Shown piece by piece: positions 17,465 to 25,275 of a DNA stretch of 64,000 nucleotides. The translations under genes and the position numbers were made by a program. Source of the stretch: Leptospira sp. GIMC2001 (GTDB lineage: Bacteria > Spirochaetota > Leptospiria > Leptospirales > Leptospiraceae). Position 1 is the stretch's first letter. Each line of letters begins with the position of its first letter. The DNA lies in assembly GCF_028462125.1 (NCBI RefSeq), contig NZ_CP115468.1, positions 1,889,097 through 1,953,096 on the forward strand, written 5' to 3'. A model generated the notes under the pieces. That model was not told the origin of the DNA and did no database searches. It saw only the letters and a list, made by a program, of their open reading frames with translations.

Positions 17465-18535
17465 TTGATCGCTTTGGTCGTGGTTTGGATCTGGCAGATG
17501 ATCCTTCGAAAAAAGGAAATCTATGATCATCCTAACCATCGTAGCTCACATATGATTCCCACACCAAGAGGTGGCGGAATTGGAATCTTTATCGCATTTA
17601 TTCTTGTTTTTGGTTGGAGTCTCGATTGGACTTCGCCCGATTTCGCGTTGAGTGATTGGACTTGGTTTTTTCTTGGTGCAGTCAGCATTTTCTGGATCGG
17701 GATTTGGGATGATTTTCATTCGGCAAGAAGACGAACAAGACTTGCCATTCAACTCTTTGCTAGTGTTTGTCTTCTTCTATGGTTGATGGATCCTTTTCAA
17801 AAATGGATTTATAGCCTTTCGCAAATGGCGATTTTAAGTAGAATTTTTTCTGATTATCCCATCCATCTACTAGGTCAGTTGCAATTCATTTCCGTTCTCA
17901 TGCAGATTGTTATTCTCATTGGCTTTGTATGGGTGATCAACCTATACAATTTCATGGATGGAATCAATGGAATCGCTGGTTTGCAGTCAGCATTTATGGG
18001 ACTGTCCATTTCCTTTTTGGTTTATACATCTCATGGATATTCTGAGATCGTTTTAGGTTTTCTCGTTTTGGCTTTTGCAAGCTTAGGTTTCTTGGTTTGG
18101 AATTTTCCCATCGCAAAAGTATTCTTAGGTGACTGTGGAAGCAATTTTATTGGCTATATGCTTGCTGGATTTTCGGCATGGTCCTATCTATCTGGTTCTA
18201 TAGAAATTTGGAGTTTGCTTGTTTTGAGCTCGCTTTTCTGGATCGATGCAACTTTTACACTTTTCAAAAGAGCCTATAGACGAGAGCGAATTTTCGATGC
18301 ACATAAAGATCATGTCTACCAGATCCTATCCAGATTATGGAATAGTCATAGTTATGTGAGTCTTTTGTTTTTATTTATAAACTGTTTTATCCTTTTTCCC
18401 ATCTCAGTATGGATTCAATCCAATCCAGATTGGGGTTGGTATGTATTTCTTGGATTGATGATTCTTTATTTAGGAATTTATACTTTTCTTAGCAATCTTT
18501 CGCACAAAACCAATGGCACCAGAACTACAACATAA
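17465..18535 (+). CDS. Initiating phospho-sugar transferase, WecA/WbpL family
   Basis: A polytopic membrane enzyme that transfers a sugar-1-phosphate from a UDP-sugar to undecaprenyl phosphate, starting the O-antigen repeat unit. Motifs are HRSSHMIPTPRGGGIGIF, WDDFHSARRRTR, NLYNFMDGINGIAG, FLGDCGSNFIG and a C-terminal FDAHKDHVYQILSR. About ten hydrophobic helices are visible. The TTG at 17465 gives 356 residues but cuts into the first helix; the frame stays open upstream and the missing helix residues (IFIPAFISFL) are encoded from 17438. Only non-standard ATA/ATT codons (17432, 17438) are available there, after an AGGA. The true start may therefore be upstream. Its end overlaps the MarR gene by 23 bases. 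Confidence 0.85.
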   Translation: MIALVVVWIWQMILRKKEIYDHPNHRSSHMIPTPRGGGIGIFIAFILVFGWSLDWTSPDFALSDWTWFFLGAVSIFWIGIWDDFHSARRRTRLAIQLFASVCLLLWLMDPFQKWIYSLSQMAILSRIFSDYPIHLLGQLQFISVLMQIVILIGFVWVINLYNFMDGINGIAGLQSAFMGLSISFLVYTSHGYSEIVLGFLVLAFASLGFLVWNFPIAKVFLGDCGSNFIGYMLAGFSAWSYLSGSIEIWSLLVLSSLFWIDATFTLFKRAYRRERIFDAHKDHVYQILSRLWNSHSYVSLLFLFINCFILFPISVWIQSNPDWGWYVFLGLMILYLGIYTFLSNLSHKTNGTRTTT

Positions 18536-18863
18536 ACTATTAAGAGTTCTTCAGAACAGTCCCAACATTTCGCAGCGTGAGTTGTCGGAAGTTTTGGGTA
18601 TTAGTTTGGGACGTGCCAATTTTTGTCTCCAAGCTTTGATTGAAAAAGGATTTATCAAAGCAAAAAATTTTAAGAATAATAAAAACAAACTTTCTTATGT
18701 ATATCTTCTTACTCCTCAGGGATTGCAAGAGAAGGCAGAATTAACTAGGAAATTTTTTGAAATCAAGAAAAGAGAATACGAAGAATTGAAAAAAGAAGTG
18801 GAAGCGCTCAATCTTCCTGAAGAACCACCTGAGCAAAACAAAGAAATTCCCGTAATTGGATAA
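18513..18863 (+). CDS. EPS-associated MarR-family transcriptional regulator
   Basis: A 116-residue winged-helix protein matching the small EPS-associated MarR family found at the head of polysaccharide loci. The DNA-binding segment is ISQRELSEVLGISLGRANFCLQ (split here as helix 2 ISQRELSEVLGI and helix 3 SLGRANFCLQALIEKG), followed by the wing KLSYVYLLTPQGLQEK and a charged coiled-coil C-terminus (EIKKREYEELKKEVEAL). It overlaps the upstream transferase by 23 bases and lies 12 bases before rfbD. It probably controls this locus. Confidence 0.85.
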   Translation: MAPELQHKLLRVLQNSPNISQRELSEVLGISLGRANFCLQALIEKGFIKAKNFKNNKNKLSYVYLLTPQGLQEKAELTRKFFEIKKREYEELKKEVEALNLPEEPPEQNKEIPVIG

Positions 18864-18875
18864 GAAGAGAAAGCA

Positions 18876-19757
18876 ATGAGTATAATTTTAGTAACAGGCT
18901 GTAATGGACAATTGGGTTATGAGCTTCAGATGTTGTCTGATGTGATGGAGAATTCCGATCATTTTCTATTTCTTGATAAGAGTCAATTGGATATTACTGA
19001 CAAATCAGCAATCGAGAAAATTTTTGCAGAAAACAAAATCATCTCGGTGGTTAATGCAGCAGCCTACACAGCTGTTGACTTGGCTGAGAAAGAAAAGGAT
19101 CTCTGTCATAAAGTAAATGTTGATGGTGCAAGGAATTTAGCTGAAGTATCTGCTGATCATAAAGTTAAATTCATTCATGTATCTACAGATTTTGTTTTCG
19201 ATGGTTCCAAATCAACTCCTTACAAAGAGGATGATGCAAAGAATCCCCTCGGTGTCTATGGATCAACAAAGTCTCAAGGAGAAGACGAAGTTCTAAAGGC
19301 GTATCCAAATTCACTCATCATTCGTACGTCTTGGGTCTACTCATCGTATGGCAAAAACTTTTTTACAACGATTCTGAGGCTTGGTCAAGAAAAAGAAGAA
19401 ATAAAAGTCGTAGCAGATCAAATTGGAACTCCCACATGGGCAAGGGATCTAGCTTGGTTTGTCTATGAGGCACTTGGAACGAATGCTTCTGGAATCTATC
19501 ATTTCACAAATGAGGGAGTTGCTAGTTGGTATGATTTCGCACATACTATCGTTGATGCTATGGGACTGGATTGTAATGTTCTGCCCATCACAACGGAGCA
19601 GTATCCAACAGCTGCAAAAAGACCAAGCTATAGCGTGTTAAATAAAGAAAAGACTCGCAAAGAATTTGGTTTCGAGAACAACCATTGGCGTGATGCAGTG
19701 CTCGCTCTTGCTGCAGAGCTAATGGATGGAATGGACGAAGGCGAGGAAGAGGAATAG
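18876..19757 (+). CDS. rfbD: dTDP-4-dehydrorhamnose reductase
   Basis: RfbD catalyses the last, NADPH-dependent step of dTDP-L-rhamnose synthesis. The 293-residue protein has VTGCNGQLGYELQML, NAAAYTAVDLAEKE, HVSTDFVFDG, the catalytic YGSTKSQGE (Y-x-x-x-K), IIRTSWVYSSYGKNF and VADQIGTPTWARDLA, all diagnostic. It is preceded by an AAGAGAAAGC ribosome site. In other leptospires rfbC, rfbB and rfbA usually accompany rfbD after the marR gene; none is found in this window. The C-terminus is unusually acidic (DGMDEGEEEE). Confidence 0.93.
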   Translation: MSIILVTGCNGQLGYELQMLSDVMENSDHFLFLDKSQLDITDKSAIEKIFAENKIISVVNAAAYTAVDLAEKEKDLCHKVNVDGARNLAEVSADHKVKFIHVSTDFVFDGSKSTPYKEDDAKNPLGVYGSTKSQGEDEVLKAYPNSLIIRTSWVYSSYGKNFFTTILRLGQEKEEIKVVADQIGTPTWARDLAWFVYEALGTNASGIYHFTNEGVASWYDFAHTIVDAMGLDCNVLPITTEQYPTAAKRPSYSVLNKEKTRKEFGFENNHWRDAVLALAAELMDGMDEGEEEE

Positions 19758-19811
19758 GTCGAAATTCTCAAATCTGCATTTTAGATATTTTCAAAACATA
19801 AACTAACAGTC

Positions 19812-20483
19812 ATGTCATCTACTAAGCGCGACCGTGCTATTATGATTCTTCAGAAAGAAATTTCTGTTTTTGTGTATGATGCAGTTCAGCTAGAGGGAAT
19901 CAATTTTACTCTTCCCGAAGTGCAAACTCTACTGGAAGGTGTAACGATCGGAGGACATAAAATATCTGATCAAAATATTGCAATCAACCAAGGACTTGCA
20001 TGGAAGCAACTGATAAGTTGGATCAAGGATGATGAATTTGAATTAACTATTACTAAAGCCTGCGATCTACATGCAGTCGCGGCCAAAGAGGATGCTCCGG
20101 AATGGGGCAAATTTAGAAGTGGACCCGTATCAATAGCGGGAACAAACTACAAGCCTCCTGAATCAAAAAATTTAGAATTTCGATTCAATCAAATGATAGA
20201 AGAATCAAGTGAAATTGCTGATCCAATCAATCGTGCAATTTCTGTTTTTTTACAAATGGCGAGAAATCAGTTTTTCTATGACGTAAACAAACGCATGGGT
20301 AGATTTTTTATGAATGGAATATTAGTAAATGAAGGCTTGCCTCCGATCAATTTGCCTGTTATCAAAAAATTAGAATTCAATAAATTGATGCTAGATTATT
20401 ATCCAACTGGTAAAGAGCAAGCAATGAATGATTTCCTACGTGGTTGTATAAACCCCTATCATTGGGAAATTCTAAAAGACTAA
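19812..20483 (+). CDS. Fic-fold protein with altered catalytic motif
   Basis: A 223-residue protein that resembles the Fic/Doc fold. The segment QFFYDVNKRMGR (residues 153-164) followed by FFMNGILVNEGLPPI aligns with the Fic motif HxFx(D/E)GN(G/K)R and the helix after it. The catalytic histidine is replaced by Gln153 and the first glycine by Val158, while Phe155, Asp157, Asn159, Lys160 and Arg161 are kept. Near the N-terminus AVQLEG (24-29) resembles the autoinhibitory (S/T)xxxE(G/N) helix, with Ala in place of Ser/Thr. Active Fic enzymes transfer AMP or other groups to hydroxyl side chains; this one may be inactive or changed. It lies between rfbD and purU. Confidence 0.65.
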   Translation: MSSTKRDRAIMILQKEISVFVYDAVQLEGINFTLPEVQTLLEGVTIGGHKISDQNIAINQGLAWKQLISWIKDDEFELTITKACDLHAVAAKEDAPEWGKFRSGPVSIAGTNYKPPESKNLEFRFNQMIEESSEIADPINRAISVFLQMARNQFFYDVNKRMGRFFMNGILVNEGLPPINLPVIKKLEFNKLMLDYYPTGKEQAMNDFLRGCINPYHWEILKD

Positions 20484-20499
20484 TTTTTAATAGTATAAT

Positions 20500-21375
20500 T
20501 TGACTGAACAACAATCATTAATCGAAAATCAAGTCCATGTACTTTGGGTTCAATGCAATGACAAGCCTGGACTCATTCACGCAATCACTGCTTACTTACT
20601 CGCAGCTGAAGCAAATATAATTTCAAACCAGGAATATGTTGAGCCATTAGATCAAATTTTTTTCTTGCGAGCTGAATTTCAGATCAAGGATTCGAAACAA
20701 GAGATTATTTCAGAAATAAAAAATTGCCTAAGTAAAAGTCTGCCAGATCAATCCATAATTGAAATTGACAGACTCAAAAAACAAAAAGCGGTAATACTTG
20801 CATCCAAAGAAGCACATTGCCTTGGCGATATTTTGCTAAGATCAAGATTTCAAGAAGTGAATCTAGAAGTTCTATCAGTTGTTGCAAATCATAAAATTCT
20901 TGAAGAACTTACAAACGACTTTCATATTCCGTTTATTCATATAAGCAATGAGAATAGGGAGAGAAATATTGTTGAGTCAGAAATTGATGAAGTTCTTAGA
21001 AAACTAAATCCTGATCTAATCATCCTCGCTAAATATATGCGAATTCTTTCTGCAGAATTTACCAAGAAATGGGCAGGTAAGATTCTAAATATCCATCATT
21101 CTTTTCTTCCTGCATTTGTTGGTGCCAAGCCCTATACTCAAGCTTATTTGCGTGGTGTCAAAATCATTGGTGCAACCGCACATTTCGTAACAAGTGAGTT
21201 GGATGAAGGCCCAATCATCTCTCAAGATGTGATACCTGTGAATCATGCTTATTCTCCTGAGAAATTGGCAATGTTCGGAAAGGACCTAGAACGAAATGTT
21301 CTTGCACGAGCAGTTCGATTGGTGATTGAAAAACGTGTAATGGTCTATAAAAACCGGACTATAGTTTTTGAATAA
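20500..21375 (+). CDS. purU: Formyltetrahydrofolate deformylase
   Basis: PurU hydrolyses 10-formyl-THF to formate and THF. The 291-residue protein starts at a TTG and has an N-terminal ACT domain (HVLWVQCNDKPGLIHAITAYLL) and a formyltransferase-fold C-terminal domain. The latter carries VVANHK, LILAKYMRILS, the catalytic NIHHSFLPAFVGAKPY and the GATAHFVTSELDEGPIISQD motif with the essential Asp. Its place inside a polysaccharide locus is unusual, but nothing suggests a specialised role. It follows the Fic-like gene by 16 bases. Confidence 0.92.
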   Translation: MTEQQSLIENQVHVLWVQCNDKPGLIHAITAYLLAAEANIISNQEYVEPLDQIFFLRAEFQIKDSKQEIISEIKNCLSKSLPDQSIIEIDRLKKQKAVILASKEAHCLGDILLRSRFQEVNLEVLSVVANHKILEELTNDFHIPFIHISNENRERNIVESEIDEVLRKLNPDLIILAKYMRILSAEFTKKWAGKILNIHHSFLPAFVGAKPYTQAYLRGVKIIGATAHFVTSELDEGPIISQDVIPVNHAYSPEKLAMFGKDLERNVLARAVRLVIEKRVMVYKNRTIVFE

Positions 21376-21632
21376 ACTACAGATGTTTTAATCTCAATTC
21401 TTTCCCGTGTGTGATCTTGATTGATTTAAGCAAGCTCTAGTTACTTTGCGTTCAAATAATGAACGAATCGGCTTGAAAAAAAATCTGCAATGCCGAACAG
21501 TGGATTTATAAGATTTGGAAAGAATTTTTTTTTGATTCCTACTTGGTTCAAATGCAATTTCTAAATCTATTTTAAGCTCTATGGGACTCATGGGGCGAAG
21601 CTGTGTTTAGCGATCCTGATTGGTAGTCTACT

Positions 21633-21968
21633 ATGAATATACAATTGGATTTTAAAGATTTCGAAATCCTCAATACGATTTTTAACCGATATAATGTATC
21701 CGATTCAGTTTCGATCTATGGATCTCGTGCGAAAGGTTCAGCTAAAAAATACTCAGATTTGGATGTGTTGTTAGATTTTTCGAACCATGATATAGACAAT
21801 AAGTCCAATCAGGCTATCTTTTATGAATTAGATGAAGACTTAATCAATAGTGATCTTGCTTTCCGGGTTGATCTGAAGAATCAGAGTAAACTCAACCAAG
21901 AATTTCTAGGTCGAATCTCCGAAAGCTTAATTTCATGGAAAAGAATACAAAATGAGTTTAGATCTTAG
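21633..21968 (+). CDS. MNT-type nucleotidyltransferase, MntA-like antitoxin
   Basis: A 111-residue minimal nucleotidyltransferase. The family motif GSx10DxD is intact: Gly30-Ser31, Asp42 and Asp44 in GSRAKGSAKKYSDLD. In studied MNT/HEPN systems the MntA partner AMPylates a tyrosine on the HEPN ribonuclease and so neutralises it. It overlaps the following HEPN gene by 17 bases in a different frame, the usual layout for such a pair. This pair is inserted between purU and the fucose synthase gene. Confidence 0.85.
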   Translation: MNIQLDFKDFEILNTIFNRYNVSDSVSIYGSRAKGSAKKYSDLDVLLDFSNHDIDNKSNQAIFYELDEDLINSDLAFRVDLKNQSKLNQEFLGRISESLISWKRIQNEFRS

Positions 21969-22368
21969 TCCTTTCTATAAATCTCTACAGAGTCTAGAAA
22001 ATAGTCTAGGGGATTATAAGCTTGCCTATGAAAGTGATAAGAAAAATTTCCTGATTACATTACAGGCGGGCGTTATACAAAATTTTGAAGTAACATATGA
22101 ATTGGCGTGGAAATTTATTAAGCGATGGCTTGAAGTAAATATTAGCCCGAATATTACTATGGGGATTACCAAAAAAGAATTATATAGGTTAGCGGGTGAG
22201 AATGGTTTGATCGACAATGTTGAAGATTGGTTTGAATATCATAAAGTCCGCAATGAAACTGTGCATACCTACGACAGGGAAGTAGCATCTAGAGCTTTCG
22301 ATATTACAACAAAATTTTTAAAATCAGCAGAATTGCTGAGAAAAAGTCTAGAATTGAGAAATGATTAA
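21952..22368 (+). CDS. HEPN-family protein (HI0074/HepT-like toxin)
   Basis: A 138-residue helical HEPN protein of the HI0074 'nucleotidyltransferase substrate-binding' type. It has [17 protein letters not shown] and the R-x4-H-x-Y motif RNETVHTY (Arg100, His105, Tyr107), which is the ribonuclease site of HepT and the tyrosine modified by MntA. It is paired with the overlapping upstream MNT gene. Its stop codon shares an A with the start of the GDP-fucose synthase gene (TAATG), so translation of a biosynthetic gene appears coupled to the toxin-antitoxin pair. Confidence 0.83.
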   Translation: MSLDLSPFYKSLQSLENSLGDYKLAYESDKKNFLITLQAGVIQNFEVTYELAWKFIKRWLEVNISPNITMGITKKELYRLAGENGLIDNVEDWFEYHKVRNETVHTYDREVASRAFDITTKFLKSAELLRKSLELRND

Positions 22369-23327
22369 TGATGAAAACTGATTCTAAAATTTATATAGCA
22401 GGTCATCGCGGGCTTGTTGGTTCCGCTTTAAAACGGGTTCTTGAAAAAGAAGGTTACACCAATATCCTTGGTAAGACTAGACAAGAACTGGATCTAACCG
22501 AACAATCCGAAGTCAATGCATTCTTCAAAATGGAACGTCCTGAATATGTATTCTTATCTGCGGCTAAAGTAGGTGGGATACATGCAAACAATTCCTATCC
22601 TGCAGAATTCATTTTCTCCAATATTCAGATTCAAAACAATATCATTGACGCATGTTATAAATTTGGGGTAAAAAAATTAGTCTTTTTAGGTTCATCTTGT
22701 ATCTATCCTAAATTTGCCAAGCAACCTATGGACGAAAGTCAATTATTGGATGGCAAATTAGAACCAACTAATGAACCATATGCTGTCGCAAAAATTGCAG
22801 GAATTGTAATGTGTCAGTCTTACAATCGCCAGTACGGAACGAACTATATTTCTGTCATGCCAACCAATCTTTATGGACCAAATGATAATTACCACCCAGA
22901 GAATTCACATGTCTTACCAGCACTTCTGAAGCGGATTCATGAGGCAAAAATTAACAATTCACCTGAGGTTGTTATATGGGGGACGGGTAAGCCATTGCGT
23001 GAATTTCTTTATTCCGATGATATGGCAAGAGCTTGTTTATTCTTAATGAAAAACTATGATGTGACGGCTGATTCAAAGGGTGGCGAGCATGTGAATATTG
23101 GATCAGGCATTGAAGTCTCCATAAAAGAATTAGCCGAAACCATTCAAAGAGTCGTTCAATATCCTGGAAAGCTAAACTTTGATCTAACTAAGCCAGACGG
23201 AACCCCTAGAAAATTGCTTGATGTATCTAAACTCCATCGAATGGGCTGGAAGCATGAGGTTGAATTGGAAGAGGGAATTACCAATGCCTACAAGGACTTT
23301 CTTGAAAATGGTGGAGTTGAGAGATAG
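22368..23327 (+). CDS. fcl: GDP-L-fucose synthase
   Basis: Fcl epimerises and reduces GDP-4-keto-6-deoxymannose to GDP-L-fucose. The 319-residue protein has [16 protein letters not shown] (NADP binding), [33 protein letters not shown], the catalytic YAVAKIAGI and [19 protein letters not shown], all diagnostic. Two ATGs in tandem (22368, 22371) are possible starts. The enzyme needs GDP-mannose 4,6-dehydratase (Gmd), which is not in this window. It lies between two MNT/HEPN pairs. Confidence 0.93.
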   Translation: MMKTDSKIYIAGHRGLVGSALKRVLEKEGYTNILGKTRQELDLTEQSEVNAFFKMERPEYVFLSAAKVGGIHANNSYPAEFIFSNIQIQNNIIDACYKFGVKKLVFLGSSCIYPKFAKQPMDESQLLDGKLEPTNEPYAVAKIAGIVMCQSYNRQYGTNYISVMPTNLYGPNDNYHPENSHVLPALLKRIHEAKINNSPEVVIWGTGKPLREFLYSDDMARACLFLMKNYDVTADSKGGEHVNIGSGIEVSIKELAETIQRVVQYPGKLNFDLTKPDGTPRKLLDVSKLHRMGWKHEVELEEGITNAYKDFLENGGVER

Positions 23328-23342
23328 ATTTAAATATCAAAT

Positions 23343-23747
23343 ATGAAAAAATCTCTAACATCCGAGGAAGTTTCCACAATTTCTAATTACTTTTCCAAAA
23401 ATTCGCAAATACTGGCCATTTATTTAATGGGATCTGCAGCTCGTGAATCATTAAAACCTGGAAGTGATATAGATCTAGGTATTTTGCCAATTGACGGGGA
23501 AGAAGTTAGTTCAAGCGATCTTATGAAATTTATTGGTGACTTGGGATATGAATTGGGATTTGATTTTGATTTAGGAATTCTTGGATCAAGAAATCTTGTA
23601 TATTCTAAAGAAGCTATCTTTAAGGGAAGATGTATTTTTACAAAAGATGAGATTGCAACAAAAAAGAAAATTAACACTCTTTTATCCATGTATTACAATT
23701 TTCAATTTGAACGTAGAGACGTTTTAAATGCCTATAGAGTCAGATGA
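23343..23747 (+). CDS. Second MNT nucleotidyltransferase, MntA-like antitoxin
   Basis: A 134-residue minimal nucleotidyltransferase with an intact GSx10DxD motif (Gly30-Ser31, Asp42, Asp44 in GSAARESLKPGSDID). It shows little similarity to the first copy outside this motif, so the two pairs were probably acquired independently. The C-terminus is longer and ends YNFQFERRDVLNAYRVR. It overlaps the next HEPN gene by 20 bases. Confidence 0.84.
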   Translation: MKKSLTSEEVSTISNYFSKNSQILAIYLMGSAARESLKPGSDIDLGILPIDGEEVSSSDLMKFIGDLGYELGFDFDLGILGSRNLVYSKEAIFKGRCIFTKDEIATKKKINTLLSMYYNFQFERRDVLNAYRVR

Positions 23748-24159
23748 TATTATTTCTAATAAAGTTAGTATAATACAAAGAGCAATCAGTAGAGCTCTTG
23801 CAGAGTTTAGGAAAAATCCAGAATTCACAAGTTATACAGAGTTAGATGCACTAATTTTAAATTTAGAGCGTGCTTGTCAGGCAGCAATTGATCTGGCAAT
23901 GCATCTAATTGCGGAAAAGCAGTGGGGAGTTCCTCAGTCTAGCGCCGACGCTTTTAGAATTCTTGAATCTAAATCATCGATTAGTAAAGATACAGCAAAA
24001 TCCCTTATTTCTATGGTCGGATTTAGAAATATAGCCATTCACGAATATCAAAAACTAAACTTGGATATTGTATCGCAAATTATGAAGGTAGATTATCTAG
24101 TTTTTCAGAGATTTTGCGATGAGCTTGGATTTGCTATAAAATTCGAAGATTTAAACTAA
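23728..24159 (+). CDS. HepT-like HEPN toxin (DUF86 family)
   Basis: A 143-residue helical protein with ALILNLERACQAAIDLAMHLI and the R-x4-H-x-Y motif RNIAIHEY (Arg100, His105, Tyr107). This is the DUF86/HepT type, a different HEPN subfamily from the upstream pair. HepT proteins cleave RNA (tRNA 3' ends in the studied case) and are silenced by AMPylation of the motif tyrosine. Paired by overlap with the upstream MNT gene. Confidence 0.85.
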   Translation: MPIESDDIISNKVSIIQRAISRALAEFRKNPEFTSYTELDALILNLERACQAAIDLAMHLIAEKQWGVPQSSADAFRILESKSSISKDTAKSLISMVGFRNIAIHEYQKLNLDIVSQIMKVDYLVFQRFCDELGFAIKFEDLN

Positions 24160-24202
24160 CCACAAAGTTCTCAAATGTTTCCACAAAGAACGCAAAGGGA
24201 AG
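24160..24202 (+). repeat. Short direct repeat between toxin-antitoxin genes
   Basis: CCACAAAG occurs at 24160-24167 and again at 24181-24188, inside a purine-rich stretch CCACAAAG-AACGCAAAGGG. Intergenic strings of this type (CACAAAG-like units) often flank mobile toxin-antitoxin genes in bacteria. Two units are too few to call a repeat family. Confidence 0.3.
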
Positions 24203-24236
24203 AAAAGTAGAACAAATTATTGAATTATTTTCTAAT

Positions 24237-24641
24237 ATGCTAAGCCAAGAAGAAAAATTAAATCTAATGAAAAGTCTCTGTTGGGATTATACCACATCTC
24301 CACAAGATTTACTAGATCTAACTGAAGGTCGAGTAGAAGAGGCAGGTGCCTTCGACACGGTAGGTTGGTTTGTTCGTTGTTTGCAAAGTCTTCCCTGGCA
24401 TGTTTTGGTTCCCTTATACGGAGGAATCGAGAGAGTAAAGATTCTGCTTACGGAAGACGTAATCAAACGTGTCTGGCCAGCGTCTAGGAGAGAAAATTTT
24501 GAACGAATCAGAAAAATTTTATCTGGAGAGCCTGTATCCCCTTCAAGATGGGGTGCTGAGTTCCATAAGGAAATCAACAACACCATTTTTTCTAACCGGT
24601 GGTACCGCTCTCAGTCGCGCATATTTAAACCATCGCTATAG
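24237..24641 (+). CDS. Small protein partnered with AbiEii-type nucleotidyltransferase
   Basis: A 134-residue protein of no family I can name. The N-terminal hundred residues look like a genuine globular domain (MKSLCWDYTTSPQDLLDL, GWFVRCLQSLPWHVL, VKILLTEDVIKRVWP, RRENFERIRKILSG), and the same layout beside AbiEii genes suggests an antitoxin-like partner. The last 48 codons overlap the AbiEii gene in another frame, including its GGTAL motif. The C-terminal residues are therefore probably not under independent selection, or a frameshift has lengthened the gene. Confidence 0.6.
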   Translation: MLSQEEKLNLMKSLCWDYTTSPQDLLDLTEGRVEEAGAFDTVGWFVRCLQSLPWHVLVPLYGGIERVKILLTEDVIKRVWPASRRENFERIRKILSGEPVSPSRWGAEFHKEINNTIFSNRWYRSQSRIFKPSL

Positions 24642-25197
24642 TGATGACTTAGATTTCTTTGTAAATTCAGATAATGATTTTATTATACATGTCGAACAAT
24701 GTCTTAGTCAATTATTAGATGATGAATATATTTGGAATGAAAAAAAATTTATAAAAACTAAAGACTTTTGCCAGTATTTTATTTATACAAATCACAAGCC
24801 TGATGTTGTTTTGAAAGTGGATTTTGTTAATGATATAGCTAGTCATTTTGGTGGAATTCTAGAAACTGAATTATTTATTAAAACAGATTCAGTGCGAAAT
24901 ATCTTAAGCAATAAAATATCCGCTTTGTTTCGATTGGCCGCAAAAGATGTAGTAGATTTGGTTTATCTTGCTGCTAATTATAGTTTTCATTGGTCAGATA
25001 TTATAAATGAAGCTAGAGAAAAGGACAGTGGAATCGAAGCAACTGTAGTTTCGGAAATTCTAAAAACTTTTCCAGTTAAGAAGTTGGATGAAATAAATTG
25101 GGTTGTAAAACCAAATAATGAACGATTCATGTTGAACCTTATGCAGATGGCGAAAGATTGCATTGAAGTGAAGGCGAATAGTTTGTATATTCAATAG
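24499..25197 (+). CDS. AbiEii/AbiGii-family nucleotidyltransferase toxin
   Basis: A nucleotidyltransferase-fold protein of 232 residues from a TTG at 24499, which is preceded by an AGGAG ribosome site eight bases upstream; an ATG at 24469 would add ten residues. The core motif FFLTGGTALSRAYL (30-43) with HRYSDDLDFFV (45-55) is diagnostic for the AbiEii/AbiGii toxin family. KISALFRLAAKDVVDLVYL matches the conserved second half. AbiEii toxins act with AbiEi-type antitoxins in phage abortive infection by transferring nucleotides, probably to tRNA. It forms the third nucleotidyltransferase module in this patch. Confidence 0.8.
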   Translation: MNESEKFYLESLYPLQDGVLSSIRKSTTPFFLTGGTALSRAYLNHRYSDDLDFFVNSDNDFIIHVEQCLSQLLDDEYIWNEKKFIKTKDFCQYFIYTNHKPDVVLKVDFVNDIASHFGGILETELFIKTDSVRNILSNKISALFRLAAKDVVDLVYLAANYSFHWSDIINEAREKDSGIEATVVSEILKTFPVKKLDEINWVVKPNNERFMLNLMQMAKDCIEVKANSLYIQ

Positions 25198-25275
25198 TAA
25201 TATTTAATCAAAAGGATTTAAAAATTTTTTGCTAGATTTTTAAGTTAAAATCTGCACCAAAACGTATAATTCATT

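Noticed and set aside
24160..24202. Possible CRISPR or repeat array near the toxin genes
   Set aside because: Only two 8-base units are present and spacing is not regular; no cas gene is visible anywhere in the window.
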